The notes beneath the pieces were generated by a model. The model searched no databases and had not been told where the DNA came from. It saw only the letters and a list, made by a program, of their open reading frames with translations. A program made the position numbers and the translations under genes. Shown in pieces: positions 1 to 5,319 of a stretch of DNA of 13,663 bases; the stretch's first letter is position 1; each line of letters starts with the position of its first letter. Source of the stretch: Cyanobacteria bacterium T3Sed10_376R1m (GTDB lineage Bacteria > Cyanobacteriota > Cyanobacteriia > Cyanobacteriales > Cyanobacteriaceae). The stretch covers positions 1-13,663 of the forward strand of contig PXEJ01000203.1 of the NCBI GenBank assembly GCA_003566215.1, written 5' to 3'.

Positions 1-63
1 AAAACTATTTTTTTAGCTTTTATAAGTTGTTGATATATAAGGGTTTATAAAACCATGACCCCC

Positions 64-92
64 TTGACTTTTTTGAGTTTATATGGTATACT
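64..92 (+). promoter_or_regulatory. Sigma70-type promoter with extended -10
   Basis: A TTGACT -35 box (64-69) is followed after 17 bases by a TATACT -10 box (87-92). TG at 84-85, one base before the -10, makes it an extended -10 promoter. Transcription would start near 98-100, about 20 bases before the first start codon. This is the only convincing promoter I can see in the window, so it may drive the whole downstream gene set. A short inverted repeat (GGTTT 42-46, AAACC 50-54) lies just upstream of the -35 box and could be an operator, but it is too short to call. Confidence 0.75.
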
Positions 93-120
93 TAAAGTGT
101 GAGACTAGGAGCGAAAGAGT

Positions 121-216
121 ATGGCTAAAAAGACCAAAAATTGTACAAAGTGTGGAAAAAGAAAGAAACTGTTATATTTTTATAAAAAGAAAAAAAATAA
201 AACAGTAGCTAGCTAG
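121..216 (+). CDS. 31-aa Cys/Lys-rich mini-protein (half zinc-finger or leader peptide)
   Basis: An ATG at 121 follows AGGAG (107-111) with 9 bases of spacing and lies directly behind the promoter, so translation is likely. The 31-residue product starts MAKKTKNCTKCGKRKK and has 12 lysines. The CTKCGK...L.YFYK pattern resembles the first half of small phage zinc-finger proteins (CxxC...FYK...CxxC), but the second Cys pair is absent and I could not find it in the other two frames downstream. It could be a truncated zinc protein, a genuine micro-protein, or a leader peptide. The TAG stop (214-216) lies inside the left arm of a hairpin (212-245), so a terminating ribosome would block that fold. 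Function is unknown. Confidence 0.5.
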   Translation: MAKKTKNCTKCGKRKKLLYFYKKKKNKTVAS

Positions 217-403
217 GGGACGTTGTTAGATTAAATAACCCTAGCACCAGTTTTATTTTTAGTCCTACCGTTCAAGTTATTAGGTCGAGTTTCAGTTAAT
301 GGGCTATCCAAAAAAGACCTAATATGTACAATTATTTAATAAAAATAGAAAAAATCAGTTATTTTATGGGATATTGGTCTATCTTCACACAATAATTTTA
401 TAA
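212..403 (+). ncRNA. Candidate structured leader RNA between mini-gene and terminator
   Basis: There is no convincing coding sequence from 217 to 450, but several inverted repeats are present. GCTAGGG (212-218) pairs with CCCTAGC (239-245), and inside it GTTGTT (222-227) can pair with AATAAC (234-239). A perfect 9-base pair helix joins TATTAGGTC (278-286) and GACCTAATA (316-324). The 316-324 strand could instead pair with TATTGGTC (372-379) with one bulged base. AGTCCT (261-266) is complementary to AGGACT (403-408), the left arm of the terminator. I recognise no known RNA family. It could be an attenuator, a put/nut-like antitermination site, or an independent small RNA. Hand folding of AT-rich DNA is weak evidence. 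Confidence 0.35.
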
Positions 404-432
404 GGACTTCTCAAAAGGAAGTCCGTTTTTTT
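404..432 (+). terminator. Intrinsic terminator ending the leader transcript
   Basis: A 7-base pair stem GGACTTC (404-410) / GAAGTCC (418-424) with a 7-base loop is followed by G and seven T (426-432). This is a textbook rho-independent terminator. It lies about 300 bases downstream of the promoter and before all structural genes, so a transcript of roughly 330 bases is expected unless polymerase reads through. Confidence 0.85.
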
Positions 433-450
433 AGGAGTAAGTAAAATTTT

Positions 451-624
451 ATGAAAATAAAAGGCAAAGCAAAAATAATTAAATCAACTGGAACTGGAAA
501 AGTTCAAACTATAAAACCCAAAAAAATTGTTCCCTTTACTTTAAAAACAGAAGTAATAGAAGACAATAAATTTGCTCAGATAGAGTGCAAAGGAGGGCAT
601 TATGAATATAAAAATAATAAGTAA
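451..624 (+). CDS. 57-aa hypothetical phage protein
   Basis: The ATG at 451 follows AGGAG (433-437) with 13 bases of spacing, somewhat long. The product is basic and begins MKIKGKAKIIKSTGTGKVQT. I do not recognise it. Its end overlaps the next gene by 23 bases, and that gene's SD (AGGAGG, 591-596) lies inside this one, so the two are probably translationally coupled. The N-terminal pattern I-K-x-I-...-TGTGxV is echoed at the start of the next gene (ISKPIRRITGIGTV), which suggests related small proteins. With no visible promoter of its own, expression probably depends on read-through of the terminator at 404-432. Location before the terminase genes suggests a virion or assembly role, but that is only context. 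Confidence 0.5.
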   Translation: MKIKGKAKIIKSTGTGKVQTIKPKKIVPFTLKTEVIEDNKFAQIECKGGHYEYKNNK

Positions 625-817
625 ACCTATTAGGCGTATAACTGGAATAGGTACAGTTTCCTCTTTTAGGGGAGAGGGAGAATTGAAAAGACATCAATCA
701 ATTGGAAAGTTCCCATTGAATTTGAATGTTATTAAACAAATTATTTCAGATTACACTAAAGGACATTACTTTTTTAAGGAAAAAATTAGAATTAATGGTG
801 AATATTTTTTAACTTAA
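602..817 (+). CDS. 71-aa hypothetical phage protein
   Basis: A strong SD, AGGAGG at 591-596, lies 5 bases before the ATG at 602, so the start is secure. The 71-residue basic product begins MNIKIISKPIRRITGIGTV and shows no membrane segment, Cys pairs or recognisable catalytic motif. It overlaps the preceding gene by 23 bases and is followed after 12 bases by the next start, giving a three-gene unit (451-1282) between two terminators. Its N-terminal ISKxI..xTGxGxV pattern resembles that of the preceding 57-aa protein, so these may be diverged tandem copies. Function is unknown. Confidence 0.6.
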   Translation: MNIKIISKPIRRITGIGTVSSFRGEGELKRHQSIGKFPLNLNVIKQIISDYTKGHYFFKEKIRINGEYFLT

Positions 818-829
818 GGGAGGTGAAAA

Positions 830-1282
830 ATGAATAAAATTGCCATAAACAAGTTGAGAACAATTAAATACGTAGCTTCTGAGTTTACAGAAGGACTTAC
901 AGATTTAATTTTGACAGCTCGAAAACCTGATGGAACACCTTTTGAGTTTGAGGTAGGAGTAACAGAGTTAACTCTTACTGAGACTGCTGATGGTGTTTAT
1001 GAAGGTTCTTATACTCCAGACGCACAAGGCATTTGGACAGAAAAAGTATCTTCAGCTACCAATGGGGATAAAGCCATTGGCTCAGTAAAAGTTGTTTCTT
1101 TAGACACTGAAGACGTTGGTGGAAAAGTAGATACCGTAGAAGGAAAAGTCGACACTGCAAATAGTAAGCTAGACACCGTAGATTTAAAAGCAGACGGAAT
1201 CAAAACTGATACCGAGAGCATTGAAACTAAAATTGATGATTTAGATACGCAAATTAAACCAGGCGGATATTTTGCAAATTAA
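830..1282 (+). CDS. Ig-like domain plus coiled-coil phage structural protein
   Basis: A very strong SD (GGGAGGTG, 818-825) lies 4 bases before the ATG. Residues 1 to about 92 look like a beta-sandwich of the phage Ig/BppU kind, with a short motif ADGVYEGSYTP typical of such folds. Residues from about 97 form an acidic repeat of KVDTxxxK-type units (KVDTVEGK, KVDTANSK, LDTVDLK) that should be a coiled coil or oligomerisation stalk. It ends in a PGGYF sequence. Two-part head-plus-stalk proteins are common as virion decorations or tail-tip parts, so I infer a structural role; no exact family is recognised. Codons here use more C and G in third positions (GTAGAC, GTCGAC, ACC) than the following genes, hinting at a separate origin. 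A terminator follows immediately. Confidence 0.65.
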   Translation: MNKIAINKLRTIKYVASEFTEGLTDLILTARKPDGTPFEFEVGVTELTLTETADGVYEGSYTPDAQGIWTEKVSSATNGDKAIGSVKVVSLDTEDVGGKVDTVEGKVDTANSKLDTVDLKADGIKTDTESIETKIDDLDTQIKPGGYFAN

Positions 1283-1290
1283 TTAGAATA

Positions 1291-1320
1291 AGGGGGTTTT
1301 TTGACCCCCTGTTTTTATTT
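1291..1320 (+). terminator. Intrinsic terminator after the Ig/coiled-coil gene
   Basis: AGGGGGT (1291-1297) pairs with ACCCCCT (1304-1310) over 7 base pairs with a 6-base loop, followed by GTTTTTATTT. It sits 9 bases after a stop codon and only 5 bases before the next start codon. The stem is GC-only in its core, so it should be efficient unless polymerase is modified. Confidence 0.8.
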
Positions 1321-1325
1321 AAATT

Positions 1326-1943
1326 ATGAGAATTGTATTTGCAGCTAAAAATTATCAAACAGGCCTTAATATTAATTTTAAAGTATATGATAGTAATCAA
1401 ACTTTAATTTTTGATGATTTAGGTACAGAATGGGGAACTACTGGAAATTATTATATTGATATTTCTTTAACTCCTACAGAATTTTATTTAATTATTGCTG
1501 AAGAAACAGCTGGAAATTGGAAAGCTTCTCGTTATGTTATTGGAGGAGTTGATATTGGAGATTACATTACTGTAAATCAATATTATAAAGAAGATAATTT
1601 AGTAACATCTTTATCATCCAATACTTGGCAGACTAAATTAGAATTTTCAAAAGCAAATGATAATATTATTGAAGGGAATTATATTTTACATTGGCAAATA
1701 GAAGCTTATAATGACACTAAAGATGGATTTTATATGATTCAATTAATTGATAATGAGAACACACAATATGCTCATTATAAAAATGTAGAAACTATAAATG
1801 TTAGCGAATCTTATAAAACTATTTCTGGATTTTCTAGAGTTACTTTTGATGATATAAAAACTAATTATTATTTACAAGTGACTTGGGAAAATAGAGGAAT
1901 AGCATATTTTCGTAGAGCGAGGTTGAGTTTAAATGCAATATAA
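1326..1943 (+). CDS. 205-aa beta-rich hypothetical virion protein
   Basis: The ATG at 1326 is the first possible start because an in-frame TAA lies at 1320-1322. No SD is visible: the space upstream is the U-tract of the preceding terminator, which is odd for this window, where nearly every other gene has an SD. The product is rich in Asn, Tyr, Thr and aromatic residues in alternating beta-strand patterns. Residues 1-75 and about 80-205 look like two beta domains; the second, with SSNTWQTKLEF and FYMIQLID stretches, resembles carbohydrate-binding or viral jelly-roll modules in general style only. I do not recognise a family. It overlaps the next gene by 11 bases. A surface or tail-tip role is inferred from composition and context. 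Confidence 0.55.
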   Translation: MRIVFAAKNYQTGLNINFKVYDSNQTLIFDDLGTEWGTTGNYYIDISLTPTEFYLIIAEETAGNWKASRYVIGGVDIGDYITVNQYYKEDNLVTSLSSNTWQTKLEFSKANDNIIEGNYILHWQIEAYNDTKDGFYMIQLIDNENTQYAHYKNVETINVSESYKTISGFSRVTFDDIKTNYYLQVTWENRGIAYFRRARLSLNAI

Positions 1944-2166
1944 ATATAAAAATATAAATAATCCAAATTTAGGAACTTGGGATGAATTAGGAGAATTAGT
2001 ATCTGGAATTAAATATGATATTTTAAATTCAGATATGACTGAAAAAAATATACTTGTTTGTATGTGGGAAGAAAAAGATTTAACAGTTATTTTGGAATTT
2101 TCAACTGAATTAAGCGATTCAGATAACAATATTTTAAATAATATAATGGAGGATTATGTCAACTAA
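1933..2166 (+). CDS. 77-aa acidic hypothetical protein
   Basis: The ATG at 1933 follows GAGGT (1919-1923) with 9 bases of spacing and overlaps the preceding gene by 11 bases. The acidic product has aromatic and charged residues in a mixed alpha/beta pattern (LGTWDELGELVSGIKYDI, then MWEEKDLTVILEF) and no Cys pairs or membrane segment. Its 3' end overlaps the next gene by 11 bases. The two overlaps place it in a translationally coupled trio with the genes on either side. No family is recognised. It might be a small assembly partner of its neighbours, but nothing in the sequence proves this. Confidence 0.5.
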   Translation: MQYKYKNINNPNLGTWDELGELVSGIKYDILNSDMTEKNILVCMWEEKDLTVILEFSTELSDSDNNILNNIMEDYVN

Positions 2167-2518
2167 ATCTATTTATCGAGGAGACACTTGGAAATTTGAA
2201 TATCAAATTTTAGACAGCAATAAAAATCCTATAGATGTTACCCATTGGGAAATAAGAGCTGAAATAGTTAATAAAAATAATAAATCAATAAGAAAAGCTA
2301 ATGATAAAGTTTCAGGCGGAAGTGTAGACCAAATAAAAGTATTGGATAATAAAGGAAATATTGAAATAAAATTTAAACCAGAAGAAACAAAAGAATTAAA
2401 TCATGGTAATGTAACTTTGGAAGTAGAAATAACTTTACCATCCTATGATTTGAAATATACTGTTGTTAAAGAGAGATTTTTTGTAAATGATGATATAATT
2501 GATTGGACAGATAAATAA
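2156..2518 (+). CDS. BppU-N-like beta-sandwich protein
   Basis: The ATG at 2156 is preceded by GGAGG (2148-2152) with a short 3-base gap. The 120-residue product starts MSTKSIYRGDTWKFEYQI. The pattern I-x-R-G-D-T followed by a sandwich of about 100 residues, with a central 'DVTHWEIRAEI' strand (like 'dltGwtirmtv') and a closing strand near 'KYTVVKERFFV', is characteristic of the N-terminal domain family of phage baseplate upper proteins. In those phages the domain attaches receptor-binding proteins to the baseplate or appears as a stand-alone structural protein. Here it stands alone, just upstream of the terminase genes. A second protein of the same style is encoded at 11152-11496. The stop overlaps the next start by one base (TAATG). 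Confidence 0.55.
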   Translation: MSTKSIYRGDTWKFEYQILDSNKNPIDVTHWEIRAEIVNKNNKSIRKANDKVSGGSVDQIKVLDNKGNIEIKFKPEETKELNHGNVTLEVEITLPSYDLKYTVVKERFFVNDDIIDWTDK

Positions 2519-3204
2519 TGGCAAGAACTGTAAAAAGTATTGAAAAATCAATCAAGAATCTCCCTCAATATAAAAATAAGTCCAATGAAGAAATAAAAAA
2601 ATTGGCAAAGGAAATGAGGGAGAGAGAGTTGCTCTTTGACGTAGACTGGTGTGGACTTTCTACTGTTGAAAAAAAGAAGGCAGATAAAACTTATAGAAAT
2701 TATCTTGAAAAGTACAATATTGAAAAATTTTCGGATGTAGAAGATTTAAAAAGTTTAGTACAAAACGAGGTTCTTAAAGAAAGAATTCAAAGATTATTGG
2801 GTGAAAGTGATAGTATTCCTAAAAAAGGAACTATTGATTCGTTAACTTCTTTACAGACCCAAATAATAAAGTTAAAAGAGAAGTTAGGTCTTTTTGAAGA
2901 TAATAAGGCAAGTGGTTTTGATTATATTCAGACATTGAAAAAGAAATATAAGAAGTGGTGTGAAGACAACCAGTTATCTCGTCAAGTTAAATGTCCAGGG
3001 TGTTCAAAAATGTTTTTATTAAGATTAAGAACAGATAAATACGATGAACAAGAACATCCTTGGCTAAAGGACAATATACTCTGTAATGAATATTTGTTAA
3101 AACTTTATAAAGAAAAGAAAATAACCAAGGAAGACGTTTCAAAGGTTTTAAAATGTTCAGTTGACTATATCGATTGGCTAATTGACAAATTGGAGAAAAA
3201 ATAA
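2518..3204 (+). CDS. Probable small terminase subunit with zinc-finger-like motif
   Basis: Position directly before terL (2-base gap) and the size of 228 residues fit a TerS, which recognises phage DNA and regulates the TerL motor. The protein is basic and helical. Residues about 105-124 look like a short coiled coil (SLQTQIIKLKEKLG), as in TerS oligomerisation regions. Residues 158-164 contain a CPGC knuckle (C159, C162), with H180 and C189 as possible further zinc ligands. The C-terminus (about 198-226, KKITKEDVSKVLKCSVDYIDWLI) looks like a helix-turn-helix, unusual at this end since TerS DNA-binding domains are often N-terminal. It starts by one-base overlap with the preceding stop. A weak alternative is a generic DNA-binding protein; no diagnostic TerS motif exists. 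Confidence 0.55.
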   Translation: MARTVKSIEKSIKNLPQYKNKSNEEIKKLAKEMRERELLFDVDWCGLSTVEKKKADKTYRNYLEKYNIEKFSDVEDLKSLVQNEVLKERIQRLLGESDSIPKKGTIDSLTSLQTQIIKLKEKLGLFEDNKASGFDYIQTLKKKYKKWCEDNQLSRQVKCPGCSKMFLLRLRTDKYDEQEHPWLKDNILCNEYLLKLYKEKKITKEDVSKVLKCSVDYIDWLIDKLEKK

Positions 3205-3206
3205 CT

Positions 3207-5279
3207 ATGTTACTAGAAAAGATAGACGAAGAAGAGATTTTTTTTGCTGAATGTTTTTATAATCCTATATGTAATATTGAATCGCTCTTTGACAATTTCG
3301 ATAATCTCGGCAGTTTTAGCCCAGATAAGTTTGGAAAAATAAGACAATATCAAGCTCCCATGCTTTCATTTGAAAGTATGATTGACATTGACACTCCTGA
3401 TTTAGATGAAAAGGAAAAAATGAATTTAAGGAAGGGAACAGGTGATATTTATAATCTTGGTGGAAGGAATTTTGGCAAGTGCGAATCAATTAATAACTAC
3501 TGTTCTTTGGCAAATGGAAAACGAAAGCGATTTGGTGATTTAATAGGAAAGAAAGAAATAGTATTTTCTTTGAATCAAAAAACTCTTAAATTAGAAACAT
3601 CCGAAGCATTTTTTCGAGATAATGGTATAAGAAATTGTTATAAGGTAACAACTAAAGATGGAAAAGAAATAACAGTAACTAAAAATCATCCTTTACTAAC
3701 AAAAAACGGATGGAAAACGGTTTTGGAATTAAAAGAAAACGATTGGTTAGCTACACCTAGAAAATACAATATAAAAAACACGCAAACTGTTGATGAAAAT
3801 GAAAAATATAATAAAATAGTAGAGTCTGACATTTATTGGGATAAATTTAAAAAGATAGAATATGTGGGAAAAAAACAAACCGTAATGGTGAGTGTTCCTG
3901 GAAACCAAAATTATATTTCTAATGATATTGTTTCTCATAATTCACTCATTGGAGAGAAACTAGACATACCACAATCATTGATGACAGACGATGGTTGGTG
4001 GTGTGGGTTTGCATCAATAGACATGAATCACATTACAGGAATATTAGATTGTGTAAGAGATGCAGTTGATAACCATCCAATAGTTAGTTTATTTAGAAGA
4101 AGGGTTAAAACACATCCTAATTATTTAATAACTACTAAAAATGGTTGGAAATTAGAAGGTGTTAATTTAAACTTAAATGCTAAAAGTCCTGGAGACCAAT
4201 TTATAGGAAAACATTTTCAGAAAATTTATTTTGAAGAAGCTTCGTATGAAACAGAAGAAGTTTATAATAAGAGGCAGGATGCGATTTCAGAAAAAGGTTG
4301 TGTTTTTCGAATTTCTGGGATGACTGATTTTACAAGACATTCGCCTATTGGAAGACAATTTTATGACCCTGAAAACAAAAATAAAATAATAAATCTTCCA
4401 CAATTTGTTAATTCTTTTTTTAATGAAAAAGAAAAACAAAGAAGAATTGAACAATATGGAGGAGAAGATAATTTAAATTATAAAATCTATGTGTTAGGTC
4501 AAATTATAGAGGGCGGTGAGTCTGAGTTCGATATGACCAGAGTCAGAGATTGCTACCTTGAAAAAAGAACAATTAAAAGATTTGAAATACCCAAAAAAAG
4601 ATTTAAGAATTTTAAAGACTTTATAGTAGTTGAAAGACCTAAGTCAGCAGACCGCATTATTATTGCATCGGACATTGGAGATGGTGCTGGCGGAAGCGAT
4701 TTAATTATTCTTTCCCAAATAGGAAATAAATATAGATGGTTATACGACATAATTCTTTATAATTTAACAGCATCAGAACAAATTGAGATTTTTAAATTTT
4801 TAATTGAAAAATTAAGTGCTAATGTTGTTGGAATTGAATGTGGTGAAGGTATTGGTAGAACTATCTATCGTGAATTAGAACGTATTTATTCAAAAGATAA
4901 TTTAGTATATTATGACGGTAGAGAAAAAGTTAATGTTGATTTTGAAAAAGATGATAAAGGAAATATAAAAAGAGAAAAAGGAAAACCTGTATATTTACAG
5001 GAATTTATGTCAGAATGGTCGGTAAGAAGGCTTAAAGCATTGTTATACGAAAATTTATTAAGTTTACCTAAAGATTTTAAATTTGATAAACAATTATCTA
5101 GTGTTGTTGCATTACCAGGACATTCAAGAACTAAATACAGATGTATAACACAACAGGGAGACCATCTTTGGAGCGCCTTTAAGACCTTTGCGATATGTGA
5201 ATGGCTAAAAAATAGTTTATTAAAAACACCGTCAATGAATAAAAATGAAAACTTTAGTGGCGGTGTTTCAAGTTGGTAA
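3207..5279 (+). CDS. terL: Large terminase subunit (DNA-packaging motor), intein-containing precursor
   Basis: TerL is the ATPase and headful nuclease that pumps DNA into proheads through the portal. The precursor is 690 residues; removal of a 154-residue intein (residues 92-245) would give 536 residues, a normal TerL size. In the spliced protein G85-G-R-N-F-G-K91 joins S246 to form the Walker A motif GGRNFGKS. Walker B is KIYFEEA (E343, E344), and the coupling motif is SGM (370-372). The C-terminal RNase H-like nuclease shows D489 (ASDIGDG), E544 (GIECGEG) and D652 (GDHLWSA), the three expected metal ligands. All catalytic residues are present, so the protein should be active only after splicing. 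The ATG at 3207 follows GGAG (3192-3195) and leaves 2 bases after terS. An 8-base pair inverted repeat lies near the 3' end (5224-5268). Confidence 0.93.
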   Translation: MLLEKIDEEEIFFAECFYNPICNIESLFDNFDNLGSFSPDKFGKIRQYQAPMLSFESMIDIDTPDLDEKEKMNLRKGTGDIYNLGGRNFGKCESINNYCSLANGKRKRFGDLIGKKEIVFSLNQKTLKLETSEAFFRDNGIRNCYKVTTKDGKEITVTKNHPLLTKNGWKTVLELKENDWLATPRKYNIKNTQTVDENEKYNKIVESDIYWDKFKKIEYVGKKQTVMVSVPGNQNYISNDIVSHNSLIGEKLDIPQSLMTDDGWWCGFASIDMNHITGILDCVRDAVDNHPIVSLFRRRVKTHPNYLITTKNGWKLEGVNLNLNAKSPGDQFIGKHFQKIYFEEASYETEEVYNKRQDAISEKGCVFRISGMTDFTRHSPIGRQFYDPENKNKIINLPQFVNSFFNEKEKQRRIEQYGGEDNLNYKIYVLGQIIEGGESEFDMTRVRDCYLEKRTIKRFEIPKKRFKNFKDFIVVERPKSADRIIIASDIGDGAGGSDLIILSQIGNKYRWLYDIILYNLTASEQIEIFKFLIEKLSANVVGIECGEGIGRTIYRELERIYSKDNLVYYDGREKVNVDFEKDDKGNIKREKGKPVYLQEFMSEWSVRRLKALLYENLLSLPKDFKFDKQLSSVVALPGHSRTKYRCITQQGDHLWSAFKTFAICEWLKNSLLKTPSMNKNENFSGGVSSW
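3480..3941 (+). other. Mini-intein inserted in the TerL Walker A motif
   Basis: Residues 92-245 of the TerL precursor form an intein. It starts with Cys (C92), has a block B with the TKNH (TxxH-type) signature inside VTKNHPLLT, a block F around VMVSVPGNQNYISNDIV, and ends with block G VSHN, followed by Ser (S246) as the +1 extein residue. All residues needed for class 1 splicing (C1, block B His, penultimate His, terminal Asn, +1 Ser) are present, so splicing competence is expected. At 154 residues, with only a short linker between blocks B and F, there is no room for a LAGLIDADG homing endonuclease: this is a mini-intein. The insertion lies between Lys and Ser of the P-loop, a known favourite site for ATPase inteins. 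Confidence 0.93.
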
Positions 5280-5319
5280 GGAGAATTAATTAGTAAGGAA
5301 AATAAAATAGGAGCAAATA

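Noticed and set aside
1..50. End of an upstream gene entering the window
   Set aside because: One frame stays open to a TAA at 48-50, but about 15 codons with no motif cannot support a call.
190..197. Run of eight A in the mini-gene as a programmed frameshift site
   Set aside because: Both alternative frames reach a stop within a few codons, so slippage would not extend the protein.
212..403. Group I intron interrupting the CxxC mini-gene
   Set aside because: I could not find conserved core elements or a downstream exon with the missing Cys pair in a continuing frame.
3289..3294. TTGACA as a promoter -35 box inside terL
   Set aside because: No acceptable -10 box lies 16-18 bases downstream and it is within a coding region.
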